Source: Aaosphaeria pasadenensis (taxonomy: Eukaryota; Ascomycota; Dothideomycetes; Pleosporales). From it: 64,000 nt of DNA. How positions within the stretch are numbered: the stretch's first letter is position 1; each line of letters begins with the position of its first letter. The notes beneath the pieces were generated by a model. It was not told the DNA's origin. It saw only the letters and a program-made list of their open reading frames with translations, and ran no database searches. Where the stretch lies: the NCBI GenBank assembly GCA_022813625.1, contig JAKLMB010000002.1:1240001-1304000 (forward strand), written 5' to 3'. A program made the position numbers and the translations under genes. Shown one piece after another: positions 25,826 to 37,400 of the stretch.

Positions 25826-26639
25826 ATGGCCAAACTATTCATCGGGTAAGTTCATGACTTGTACTACTTCTGGAATACATGCGCTGACAGTTGTCGCGAA
25901 TAGTGGCCTCGCTTGGCATACCGACGACAGCACCCTTAGGGAGAAGTTCTCCGAGTTTGGCACCGTCGAAGAGGCTGTAAGCCATTCCCAGCGCGAAACC
26001 CTGACTGAAGCTCACACTACTCCCAGGTCGTCGTCAAAGATCGCGACACTGGTCGGAGCCGCGGATTCGGCTTTGTTAGGTACGCCGAAGAGCAGGATGC
26101 CGACCGCGCCATGCAGGAAATGAACAACGTCGAGTAAGTATAACTGAATTTCGCATAGCGATTCTACACTCCGCAAAGGGAATTGCTCAGAATCACTTCG
26201 TTTCCATCATTACAGGGCTAATGAACGCATAGGTTCGATGGGCGTACCATTCGCGTAGATAAGGCATCCAACCCTGGTGCTGGTGGCGGCGGCGGTGGCC
26301 GTGGCGGCGGCGGTGGTGGTTACCAGTCCCGCGGAGGTTACGGCGGTGGTAAGCTACAGCTGACTTATTATCCTCTACATTCCACGTTCTGATCATTGAT
26401 TTAGGAGGCGGTTACGGTGGTGGCCGCGGTGGTGGTAAGTCTATATTCCATTCACTTATCCTGAGTAACAAGCTCTAACTATCACATCAGGCTATGGCGG
26501 AGGCGGCGGTGGCGGCTGGGGAGGAGGCTACCAACAACCTCGAGATGGCGGCTACCAGCAGCAAGGCGGCTATCAACAAGGTGGTGGCCAGGGCGGCTAT
26601 GGCGGCGGTCAAGAGGGCCAAGGAGGCGGCCGCTGGTAG
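25826..26639 (+). CDS. Glycine-rich RNA-binding protein (one RRM plus RGG tail)
   Basis: Six exons: 25826-25845, 25904-25976, 26027-26133, 26233-26348, 26405-26434 and 26491-26639; 164 residues. All introns are GT..AG and all phases agree. The RRM covers about residues 1-80, with RNP2 LFIGGLAW at 4-11 and RNP1 RGFGFVRY at 43-50. Then follows a Gly-rich region with RGG/YGGG units and a Gln-rich end closing in GGRW. Proteins of this type bind RNA and DNA, act in splicing, mRNA stability or stress response, and are usually nuclear with shuttling. The fifth exon is only 30 nt, lies between two phase-1 introns and could be skipped without a frame change. The long pyrimidine-rich leader is typical of a highly expressed fungal gene. 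Confidence 0.9.
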
Positions 26640-28350
26640 ACGTCCTCTGGACGAGCTACTCGGCTTTCTTGAACCTCCTTGTTCTATGCTTGCTTCCAGA
26701 GTATCTGCGATTACATGATTTCATGCCCGGGGAAAAAGTGCGTTAGAGGAATACTGCCAGCTCTTTGAACATGATCGAGGCTATGGTGCATTTTTCAGAT
26801 TACTGTCTTTTTGGGCTTCTAACAGGGCTGGTACTTTCGATCCAATCAGCTTCTGCGATTCCTCGCTGTCGTCAGGACAGCGGGTTGGAGACTGTGATTT
26901 GGGTTGGTTCTTTGATAAGACGAGATAACTGATACCCACATCTGAATCGAGCTTGTTTGACCTCTTCTATGCCCATCGCCAACGCCACTCCCCATCTTAC
27001 TCTTCTTATCTGAACCATCTTCCACACTCTCCTGACCAATTCCCGGTAGATCAACAGAATGACGGCATAGGATGAAGTGTGAACCCCGAGTACGGGCTGC
27101 AAGTTCCCAAAGACCTGAACGAGTGAAGTGGAAGCTAATCGTCCCAAAGGGGTTTAGTCTCTAGCTGCATCGCACCTACCACCCCTGCGGGCGCTCGGTT
27201 GATGCTCCCCACAATCTCACAAACAGATATGGACGAGGCATCCAATATCGCTGCAATATGGCACCTATCTACAAGTCCCGGACGCCCGCGAAGCACTCCC
27301 CCGTGGCTATCTGGCGCTGCAAGTTTTTCTCAGCCTTTCCCTTCCGCTGAATGGTTGTGTCTCTGAAGAGAGCAGACCGGCGTTGCGAGGCCCGTGCCGG
27401 TCGGAGACAGGGTCCTTTGCATGCCATCGAAACGAGCAAGACGAACAAGTGCCTAGGTAAGGGAAAACATGCGGTCTAGGCTGGCAGCGACCGCATCATT
27501 GAAAGTGGGCATGATCGTCATCGATATTGGGCGTCCAGGCTCGCCCACGAGCCATTCGAAACAGAGACAGCGGAGACAGTATGCTACAAGTGGGAGTCGG
27601 AGTGGGCAGGAAGGAAGTGAAGCGGAAGGTGGATGGACCAGAACCGCCGACTGCGTTGAGGCACACACCAGTTCGCCGGGAACAGCAAGTCGTTCTTGCG
27701 ACGGGGAGTGCAGCGGGGAAGCTTGCGATGGGCCCCAAATGGCTTGCAGGAACACAGCACAGCGCAGCGAGTTGCGTTTCGTTTCTGTTCAAGATGGTGG
27801 GATTTTGCCTTACGGTGCACTGTGCAGTGCATTTCACCGACATGAGAACCCACACCACCAATACATGGACGAAAGCGCGCTCTCCCTAGCGGAAGGATTG
27901 AGGGGCTGATCTGCACGACGCACCGCCACACACAATTGATGACCCGCCGGGCTGCTCAGGCGGCGGCTAGAAAAGGATAGTCTCAGCCCAGGCAGGTCTG
28001 GCAAGGTACAGCATCCAGTAGGGCCAGTACCCGTAGGACAACACGAGCCCCTCGCGTGGCTGGGGTGTTATGAACCTCACGAGGTATCGACTTGTACCTA
28101 GTGAGACGTACCTCTCGCCAAGGCATGTGTGGTAAGCTCACCAGACAACTGTTACCACACCCGCCGAGAACCTCGGAACCTCAACTCACGATCCAAACGT
28201 ACAACGCAGCGCACGTGAGGCAGCATATGTACTACATTTCCAATATTGTTGGCCTCTTGTTTGTATCCACCCAAGTACTAGCTTCCTAGCAGCTCTGCAG
28301 CCGCAGTAGTAGCAGCCTCGCGCAGATTAGGCTGCATCCAACAACGCACC
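26640..28350. other. Gap with no supportable gene
   Basis: 1.7 kb between two genes on the same strand. The first part is probably the 3' UTR of the RRM gene. Overlapping open frames around 27450-27930 exist on both strands but none has a recognisable motif or an extension by splicing. Confidence 0.6.
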
Positions 28351-30623
28351 ATGAAGACTTGGTCGATTCCAGAACCTGCACGCAGCATTCCGCAGAGATC
28401 GCGGGACCGCCGAAAAGTCGTCATTACTGCTCTCGCTTGCATCGCTACATATGCCCTTTTCCAGACGGGCTCACTGCTCCCGTGGTTGCATTCGAGCCCG
28501 CAGCGTGATCATGTTCACGACAGTGATGCAGACCACTCCTTTGACTGGTCATCGGTACATCAGCTCTTCTCTTTGCCCAGATCCATGATACATTTGCATA
28601 AACATGTGTAAACAATGCACTCGTATTTTCATACATTTGACAATATCTCTCTATTCCCAGCTCGCCGTGTTAATTCAATTGACAGATTGAGGCTACCGAA
28701 TCGTTCAAGTTCCATTCTTGCTTCGACGGATTCCAATGCTCGAAACTGAAAGTGCCTCTGGACTACTTCAATGGCACATTCCCCAAGGAGACGGTCAGCA
28801 TCGCTGTCGCTAAGCTTCCTGCCAAAGTTCCCGTGGACGACCCTCGATATGGCGGTCCCATCTTCATCAACCCTGGCGGCCCGGGAGGATCAGGTGTCTG
28901 GCAGGCATTGAACTCGGCCAGAGACCTCCAGCTCATTGTAGATGCCTGGCCAACGCCTCCGAAGTCTGCCGACGACGGTGGCGACGATGACAAGTATTTC
29001 GATATCATCGGGTTTGACCCCCGTGGAATAAACAACACGGAACCAGCAGCGCACTGCGGAAGGAGTACGGCGGCAACGTGGTCTTGGGCTCTGAGAGAGT
29101 CGACCGAGGGGAATCTCGATAACTCAGATGCTGCACTTGGGCGACTGTGGGCCATGGAGCATGCTTCTGGTGCATCGTGTAAGCTGGCTTCAGAGGCCAG
29201 TGAGGGCTTTGATATCAAGCAATATATGACCACGGTATCTGTTGCACGCGATATGCTGCAGATGGTCGAAAAGCACGATGAATACAATGCAGCAGTCGTC
29301 GCCAAACTTCAAGCCACGCAACCCAGCAGTAACGATCCCGGGACCTGGTCGACACGATCCAAACCCTCCCCATCCCCCAAGCTCCAATACTTGGGTTTTT
29401 CATACGGCACGTATCTGGGATCGACCTTTGCATCAATGTATCCCGACCGTGTGGGCCGAGTGATACTCGACGGTGTAGTCAACTCGGACGATTACGATGA
29501 AGCATTGGGCGGCAACGAACTCGCCGACAACGAAAAGGCCATGGCCTCATTCTACACGTTCTGCGTGCTCGCGGGACCTGAGATATGTCCATTGACCACT
29601 CTCACCTCCACGGCAAGAGATATTGAAGACCGCGTCCAATCCATCCTCGCCTCCCTCTACCACACCCCACTCCAACTCCCCTCTACCTTCGGTCCCGAAA
29701 TCCTGACGTACTCAGACGTCCGAAACGTCATCTTCATCTCCCTCTACTCCCCACACATCCTCTTCCCCTTCGTCGCCCAGCTCCTCTCCGCCCTCTATCC
29801 ACCGGACCCCAACTCTCCCGTCCTCACATACGTCGCAGCCGCCTTCCAATACGCCCACACATACGACTGCTCCGCGACCCCCGACTCCCCCATCTTCATG
29901 ACCTCCACCGCGCAACACTCCATCCTCTGCGCCGACATCCCCTCCCTCACCTCCTCCAACCTCACCTCCTTCCAATCCTTCTACTCCACGCAAACCTCCA
30001 TCTCCCCAACCTCAGGCGCAATCTGGTCCCTCATCCGCCTCTCCTGCACCGCGTGGCCCATCCGCCCCATCCACCGCTTCACCTTCCCCTTCGGCGCCAA
30101 CACCACCCACCACCCCATTCTCTTCATGACCAACACCGCCGACCCCGTAACGCCCCTTCGATCCGCACACATCATGAGCAGCCGGTTCCCCTCGTCCGGC
30201 GTCCTCGTCCAAGACGCCGCCGGCCACTGCGCGCTCACGAACCCGACCCCCTGCGTCGTCCTGCACGTCAAGGAGTACTTCCAAACCGGAACCCTGCCGC
30301 CGAGGGACACGCTGTGTAGCTTCGCCTCCACCTCCCCTTTCTTCATCAACTCTCTCGACGATGATACTGCGTCGCCGTTCCACAGGAGCGTCGACGAATT
30401 ATTCGCAGTCGGTGATGATGATACTGTGGTGATTGAGGAATTGAAGTTGAAGAGGAATGACGACGTCGTCAAGGAGGAAGTGGAGAGGGTTGGTATCGAG
30501 GCGTGGAGTGCTGCGGGGAGGTTTTCAAGGGCTGCGGCTGTGGATGGGGTCGGGTTGGGACGGTGGAGGGCTGGGTGGAGGGCTGGGAGGGTTGTTGAGG
30601 GTGCGCTTGGGAGGGGTTTTTAG
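28351..30623 (+). CDS. Membrane-anchored alpha/beta hydrolase, tripeptidyl-aminopeptidase-like
   Basis: Two exons, 28351-28554 and 28686-30623, with a 131-bp intron; 713 residues. Residues about 22-47 are hydrophobic after a basic start, giving a type II signal anchor or signal peptide. The fold begins with INPGGPGGSG (oxyanion region), then IGFDPRG. The nucleophile elbow is GFSYGTYLG with Ser307. The TAP-like C-terminal domain gives Asp554 (NTADPVTP) and His582 (AAGHCAL), completing the triad. Related enzymes remove N-terminal tripeptides or act as prolyl peptidases and esterases; the substrate cannot be told. After the last conserved part there is about 110 residues of acidic then Gly/Arg-rich tail of no known role. 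Codons in the middle of exon 2 end mostly in C. Confidence 0.85.
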
Positions 30624-32196
30624 AGGAAGAGGAGGGGGGGAGGAGGAGCACTGGGGACTTTTTTGTACGGTATATGGTTAGCAATTGGAAGAATCGCAAC
30701 TCCTAACTCTAAACGTCTTTGCCCATCCATCTACATCATACGACACTATGTCTCTATAGGAAGTCATGCATGCATCCCCGTAAAACGAATCTACACTCAG
30801 CATTCTACCAACACCTCCCCTCCCCTCCCCTCCCATCTCAAATCAACCAACCAACACCCAATCATCCCCTACCAAAACAAAAAAACAAACCCCTCACAAA
30901 AAAAGACGTAGCACGATAACACGATTGTCCAACTTCTCCAGCGTTACTTCATGGGGCGGCGGGCGCATGGACCGGCGGCAAGGGGGTAGTTAGTTAGTTA
31001 GTCAGTTATGTGTAGAGAGGTAGGTAACTAGAGGTGGAGAGATACTTGGCATACATACATTGGACACAGATAGATACTACGTCAAACATTTCACGATGAT
31101 ATATACACTCTAAAACATAAAAAGCATTAGTTGAAATTTGATTCTCATTGCGTGTGTTTGTTTTCGTCCGAAGGACTCTATACGTAACGCGTACGTTACT
31201 ACATGGTTATTTACCCTGTCTTCTCCCTTCTACGCTTCTTACTTGTTACTTTTTCTTAAAGTGGCGTGTCTGTAAGAAAAAGGGGTTTGGTAGATGGAGA
31301 GGGCGGTGGTATAAATATTGGTAGTGAAGGTGAAGATAAAGATGGAGGTGAACGTCAAGGTGAAGATGGAGGTGAAGATAGAGGTGAAGGTGAACATAAA
31401 CATAAAGGTGAATAATAAGGCAATTATAATAATATAGTAATAACATAATATAACATAACGTATATATATAACTGCGTTCGTTGTGCGTGCATGTGCGCGT
31501 CTTCGTGTGCTTTCGTTCCGTTCGTGCCTGGACAACATGTCTCTCATCCTGAACCCCATGTACCTCTGCCACCACATCCACCTCCACCGACCCGATCGAT
31601 GCACAGCAGACGGGCAAGGAAAAGACGGAACATACAAACACTGACACGAACACGAACGAATGGTATGGATAGATGGATAGGTAAGAATGCAAACAAGAAA
31701 AGTTTCTCTTCGTTCTCTCTTTCTTTCTTTCATTTCTTCTCGGTTCTCTCGATATGCATCCCTGGTGGTATCTCGTTGTGGTAGTAGTGAAAAGTGGAAA
31801 AGGAAAATGTCGTAAATGGTTAACATGTGAAGGGTAAGAATGGGAAGGCCCGTGTTTGAGAGGTTGATGCATGAAGAAAGGAAACCAAGGAAACTCCAGA
31901 TATGGGACGCGAGGAAACCGGGACAATGTTTGCTGTCGTGTTTTCCCCCTCATGCTGAAAGAAAAGAAAGACAAAAAAGAGCCAAACGCCTGTCGTGAAT
32001 AGAGGAAGAAAAGAACAAGACCCAACGATGCGTGGAAAGAGAAAAGAGTCGGCAGTCGGTGTAATCGAGCCGAGGACAAATATAATAGTCGGTGGAAGAG
32101 GAGGAAGGAGAAGAAGAAATATACCCGAATATTGTCACATATCCTCCGATAGAAATACGGATCCGTTATCGTCTTCAAACATCTACATCCGCATCG
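30624..32196. other. Gap between converging genes
   Basis: 1.6 kb between the 3' ends of the hydrolase and WD40 genes. It contains C/A-rich sequence at 30800-30905 and an imperfect GGTGAAGGTGAA/GATGGAGGTGAA repeat at 31320-31415. Open frames here are low-complexity (His/Leu or Phe/Ser-rich) and are not considered genes. Confidence 0.65.
31320..31415. repeat. Imperfect GGTGAA repeat
   Basis: Hexamer-based runs of GGTGAAGATAAA, GGAGGTGAAC and similar units in the intergenic gap. Read on the minus strand it gives only His/Leu/Phe low-complexity peptide. Confidence 0.75.
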
Positions 32197-34473
32197 TCAT
32201 ACCATGACGTTGCCGAGATCGAGTCCCCTCCTGTCTCTCGCGTGCAAACCGCACACCACTCGTGAATCAATCTCCATCTGCTCGTCCGAAGCCCAGTCGG
32301 CCACGATGCCGTCATTCTCGAAGTCGTCGTCGTAGGGACTCTGTCTTCGCTCTCCCCAGCCGCATCGCTCAAACTCCATGATGCCACCGAAGGTAGGCTC
32401 AGTATTCGCGACGAACAGAGAGGAGCCGTCGGGCGTCATGGCGACACCGCCCACGCGGCCGAAGAAATCAAGAACTTGGCGAGACTCAAAAGTCTGCGCA
32501 TTGATGATGTTGACATAGTCATCTGCTTCTGCGGAAATAAGGGTGCGAGGCCCCCCGCCGATCGGAGAAAACTTTAGTGTACGCGGAATCGACAGTTCCG
32601 ACCGCATCGTCTTCAACGGCGCCCTCCAATTGCGCGCATCCCAAATAACAATGGTGGAGTCCTGTGCCGCCGTCGCGACGTGAATACCATCGTCTGCCCA
32701 GTCGCATGCGAAAGCGTCGTCGGTGTGTGTCCTGAGTGCCTCGAAGTGCCGGCCCGTCCGAGCGTCTGTGATCAGCGTTTCTCTGAAGTCGCCCACCACC
32801 ACACGCATCTGACCGTTCGGCGAGGTGGCCGAACAGTTCACGGCGTGCGTATAGGTAAAGCAATCGAGGAAGGTGTCGGTGCAGATGTCGAGGACGCGAA
32901 GGCGGTTGTCGTTTGACGAGAGCACGGCCTGTGGAGAATAATTATGGCGAGAATGGGAGAGGTGAATGTGGTTGGTGATGTGGGACTTTGACTCCCGACT
33001 CCTGCAGTTGATGTGGCCTATCGTCGTGGGCGTGACGATGCAGCTGGAGAGGTGGGTGACGGCGTATTCGCCCTCGAAGCCACCCGCTATGAGAACGTCC
33101 TCCGAACTTGCCAGTGTCGTGATGGTGAACCGGTTGCCTTCGAAGCGCTCTTTGGTCAGATTCTGAATGACCGTAGCTGCTCCCCCGGACGCATCTGTTC
33201 GCAGGACCAGGTCTCGTTCCGCGTAATAGATGTCGTCGTGCGAAGTGGCCGTGAGGAGGTTGCGCAGCTGGAAGTGGGGAATGAAGACCTGATGGTTGGT
33301 ATTGAGTCTCTTGAATGAGTAGTAGTTGTCTCTGTTGGGCGTCGCCTCGATCCTCTCTCGGACTTCCAACTGTTTCGTCTCTAGCCTGGACTGCTCGTAC
33401 GCGACTCGCCTCGATCGAACGTTCGCACGTGTGGTGTTGCGCAGCGCCCAATCGATCCCTTGGATGTCGAATCGATCGCCGCGGAGGTCTTCTCGTGTGA
33501 TGAACTCCGGTGGACTTCGAATGTCCAGGGCGAGGGGCGGTTCCTTGTGTGGGACGAAATGATTGAAGAAGGTGGTCACGGAAACGAAAGCGTCCTTATT
33601 GATCACGCTCAGGAAAGCCTCTGGCTGGCCTGAGACGGCCTCGAAGTCAGTGTCGTATCCGGGGAGGTGGTACTGCGATGTGAGCATATCCGACAGCGAT
33701 GGGGCAAAAGGGTGCTGGTGCTGCTGTTGAGGTATGGCTTGGGGCTCGGTGGCGGGAGCGGTATAATGCACCGCAGCGGAGTGCTGGTCGAGCAGGTCCT
33801 GGAAGAGAGAGTCTGCGAATGGGCTCATGAAAGAAACACCAATGGAGGATGCGTTCATGAATTCGCCGATAGCCATGTCCATAGTCATATTCAACTCCAT
33901 ATCTAGGTCCAAGTCGCTCGAGTCGTCTTCATCCTGGTCCTGAAGATGCGGAGGGGGGTGACTCAAGATTGTGGGTTCAAACGCCCACGATATATCGTCT
34001 TCGGAGGCATCGTCCAATGCAGCACCTCCACTGTGATGTCCATTATCGTCGTCGTTGTCGCAATCGTCATGGATGCCTCCTGGGTGTTGCTCGTGGCTCG
34101 TGGCGGGGCGACTGTCGGCGAGGGTTGCGAGGATTGCAGCGGCAGAATAATCGTTGGGAGAGGGTGGCGATGCGGATGTGGGTGCGGATGATTGGGAATG
34201 TGACTGTGGGTGGGCGTCGGCGTGGGAGTGGAAGCCTGGCATCTGGGAGGAGGCGAACGAGGGGGATTGCGAAGAGGGGTCGAGGATCATGATGGGGAAA
34301 GTCGAGGTCGAGGGCGACACCGAGGTCGAGATCGACGTTGGGGATGAGGATGTAGACAAGGGCGAGGGCGAGGGCGAGGATGAGGATGGTGATGAGGTCA
34401 AGGTGGAGGAGGGATTGGAAATGTTTTCATGTGTGGCCAAGTGGGTGGTGAGTTGTAGTTGTGAGCTGGCCAT
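32197..34473 (-). CDS. WD40-repeat protein with long disordered N-terminus
   Basis: One exon, 758 residues. The first 270 or so residues are Ser/Thr/Pro/His-rich, with acidic patches (DEDDSSDLDLDME) and no fold. From about residue 290 the sequence is ordered: LDIRSPPEFI, then WD40-type blades with VLSSNDNRLRVLDI, CSATSPNGQMRVV, DDAFACDWADDGIHVATA and DSTIVIWDARNW. It closes with GVAMTPDGSSLFVANTEP. Such proteins act as scaffolds; I recognise the fold but not a named orthologue. The first ATG in frame is at 34473; the frame is open further upstream only without ATG. No intron is needed to keep the WD40 blades continuous. The coding-strand leader upstream is pyrimidine-rich. Confidence 0.8.
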   Translation of the reverse strand: MASSQLQLTTHLATHENISNPSSTLTSSPSSSSPSPSPLSTSSSPTSISTSVSPSTSTFPIMILDPSSQSPSFASSQMPGFHSHADAHPQSHSQSSAPTSASPPSPNDYSAAAILATLADSRPATSHEQHPGGIHDDCDNDDDNGHHSGGAALDDASEDDISWAFEPTILSHPPPHLQDQDEDDSSDLDLDMELNMTMDMAIGEFMNASSIGVSFMSPFADSLFQDLLDQHSAAVHYTAPATEPQAIPQQQHQHPFAPSLSDMLTSQYHLPGYDTDFEAVSGQPEAFLSVINKDAFVSVTTFFNHFVPHKEPPLALDIRSPPEFITREDLRGDRFDIQGIDWALRNTTRANVRSRRVAYEQSRLETKQLEVRERIEATPNRDNYYSFKRLNTNHQVFIPHFQLRNLLTATSHDDIYYAERDLVLRTDASGGAATVIQNLTKERFEGNRFTITTLASSEDVLIAGGFEGEYAVTHLSSCIVTPTTIGHINCRSRESKSHITNHIHLSHSRHNYSPQAVLSSNDNRLRVLDICTDTFLDCFTYTHAVNCSATSPNGQMRVVVGDFRETLITDARTGRHFEALRTHTDDAFACDWADDGIHVATAAQDSTIVIWDARNWRAPLKTMRSELSIPRTLKFSPIGGGPRTLISAEADDYVNIINAQTFESRQVLDFFGRVGGVAMTPDGSSLFVANTEPTFGGIMEFERCGWGERRQSPYDDDFENDGIVADWASDEQMEIDSRVVCGLHARDRRGLDLGNVMV

Positions 34474-37400
34474 GAGGGCCGTGATTACCCCAGACGGTGG
34501 CAGCCAGTTTGTGCCTCTCGCCAACAAATGGGGTTTGGGTTGGTTTTGGGTGGTTCTGGCGGTGGTGGAGCCGGAGGGGGGGATGTGGAAGTGGAAGTGG
34601 AAGTGGATGTGGATGCACGGAAGACGAGGATGCGGCTGGGGCGCGAGTAGCGAGAGGAGGACTGAAGGAGTAGGGAGAACCGAGTTAGGAGTAACGGTAG
34701 TGGAGACTGAACGGTTATGGTCGATGCTGGCTACACTTTTTGTATGTGTGAGTGAGAGTGGTTTGATGAGGCGTCAAGGGTGAGAAACCAGGCTGTGGGA
34801 GAGGGGCGTGGGATGAGGTTGTAGTCGTGAACAGGAGGATTGATGGAAATGTGAAAGTGAAGGTGAATATGCAGAGAGGAGTGGAGTTGTGAACGGTAGA
34901 GGAGGGTTGTGAAGGATGGGATTGGTGGTGGATAAATGTGTGATCGAATGGTTGAGTGAATTACTGGTAGGGGAGGTCGAGGTGGAGGTGGAGAGGGGGG
35001 ACGGGATGTTTGCTTGCACAGTCGGCAGCAATTATAAGCAGACAGATGATAGATAGTACACAGTAGTAGTAGTAACAGAAAGTGAAGAGTCGAGGGACAA
35101 TAATCATACATACATTATCGATGAACCGTTGCCTTTGTCTTGTCTTGTCTTGTCTTGCCTCGAGATGACTTTCTAGACCTCGACTGACTGCCCCTCTGGA
35201 CTGTCTGGCCTATTCAGGCTGACTGGCGCACGACCACCTCCTGCTGGCTGACCACACGACAATAACCGACTGAACGGTTGACTGCTTGTCCAAATAATCG
35301 TCTACTCTCTACCAATCCAGTAATACTCGATGATTTCGTGGAGAGGTGGAAAAGGTGTAGAAGATGTGATGCTGATATGCAGGTTGGTGATGCGTGTATA
35401 TAGTGTGTGCAGCCTCGGAAAGGCGCTGGTTTGTATAACTTAGTAGTAGTATGGGAACAAGATACACAGAGCAAACAAAAGCGAAGAGCAAAGTCTGATT
35501 TTGTCTATTCGGTGGGACACTGTTCCTGTATTATGTATGCATGGTATATATGTATGTAATACAGTTCCTACACACAAAGGTAAGGAACCTAGGTAATCAA
35601 CATACTACATACACTCCCTACCCGTACCCGTCATGAGCGTGTACTGTGTACGGTGAACCTACATATGTGCCATGTACCCTACATATATTGGCCCACTCTC
35701 CAGGTACCTACTCCCATTGTCACATTCACATTCACATTCACTGTAACTGCAACGACTACTAGGTATCTCCCTCAGGCCAGCGATCACTCCATTTTTTCTC
35801 AGTCCATGCGAAGGGGGAGTACAAGCATTGGGCTGCAACTCTCGCTGCAACTCGCCTGCAACCACCAGGGGGGGAGCAGCATCCAGCATCCAGCATCCAC
35901 CAGCAGCAGGACGACGGCGGCGGCAACGGCAATCCGCCTAACCAGCCCAGCGTTGCCAACCCAGCATCCCTCCAAACGACGAATATCCTCCGGCTTCTAA
36001 CCGTTCCCATGTGTCCATGTGCACATGGATTGGCTCAACCGCCAACCGTCAGCACAAAGCCGCCAGCATCGCCCTCCTCGCCATAGCCCTCGCCTTCGCC
36101 TTCGCCGACCCTCCGACGTACCTAGGTAACTATAGTGCTCGACATTACATCACATCCCTTCTAACAACGGTCGAACAAACCTGTTCCATGTTTGTTTGGA
36201 TTTCCTCATTCGGATGGGACGATGGACCCGTGATGCTGGGTCCGTCCGGTCGTAGGAGGAGTTAAGGACGAAGAATGGGGAAGTGGATTCGTAACGGTCG
36301 TTCGGTCTTGTCCTGCGATGTTGTATCGTTGTTAATTGATGTAGCATCTGCTTGTTGGTAGGGATAATGGGAGGTGATTTAGGTTTGTTGAATATTGAAT
36401 ATTGGATGTTGAACATTGGGATTGGTATTCGGTCCTATGGTTGGTGTTGGCCATGCTACCGTCTCTTTGGTATGTTATGCTATGCTGTACCAATCCCAAT
36501 GAATGTACTGCCCATTATGCAAAGGGGTTCTTTGTCGACTTGTGAGTTACTGTTCTTCTTCCCCCGAATTATTTCCAGTAAGCATCTCCCTACTGTCTGG
36601 ACAGTCACTTCATGCATCTAGCTAGATGTTCGACCCAGCAAACACATCAAAAGCGAACGCGAGGGACCGGCCAAAAGCCATCATCACCATCATCACCATC
36701 ATCATTGGGACCCCAAAACGCCAAATCTCATCCGCATATCCCCCTTCGTTCTCGCCTTCACTCCAAAAAAAAAAAAACGCCCGGCTTGATTCCAGATCAC
36801 ATCCAGTTCACCACCCATCACCATCATCTCACAGACAGACATCGCTAAACAGCAAAACCCTCCAAACCATGCCATCCATCCAATCTCACACACACACCCC
36901 ATCGTCCCCTCCGAAAGGATTGCCCCCAAAACAATTCCATTTGATTTCATGCATGTAATATAATGTAGATTCTCTCCTTTCTCGTGCAAAGTAAAAATCT
37001 CCTCATACGGAAAATACAACGTGCATATGTCCATACATAACATTCCGTATGACAGGGTGAAAGCCAAATATCAAACCACCCACGCACCACGGACAAACCA
37101 TCCGCAAAACAAGGAAGACGTCCCAGACGCGCGGATCCCGCCCGCCGCGTCTTCTTCGCTTCTCCCGCGCGAGAAGAAAAGGACGGCCAATGTCTGGAAT
37201 GAATGAATGAATGAATGAATGAATGATCCCAAAGTAAAGTGTGTAATGGCGGTGCATCATGTCGGCAAGTCGGCACCTCCCACCGCGACCAGTACCTTAG
37301 TTTCGTAGGGCGACCGTCGACCGCCGACCGGTCGGACTACACACACATGCCCTTTCGCCCAATGCGTAACTTTCTCCTCCGTCCTATAACGGAAAAACAT

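Noticed and set aside
27453..27931. Overlapping open frames of 115-146 codons on both strands
   Set aside because: Several frames are open at once in GC-rich DNA, which argues for composition rather than coding; none shows a motif.
31246..32178. 310-codon open frame on the minus strand between the hydrolase and WD40 genes
   Set aside because: It is made of low-complexity Phe/Ser/Arg and His/Leu runs from a GGTGAA-type DNA repeat, and lies in a 3'-to-3' gap.
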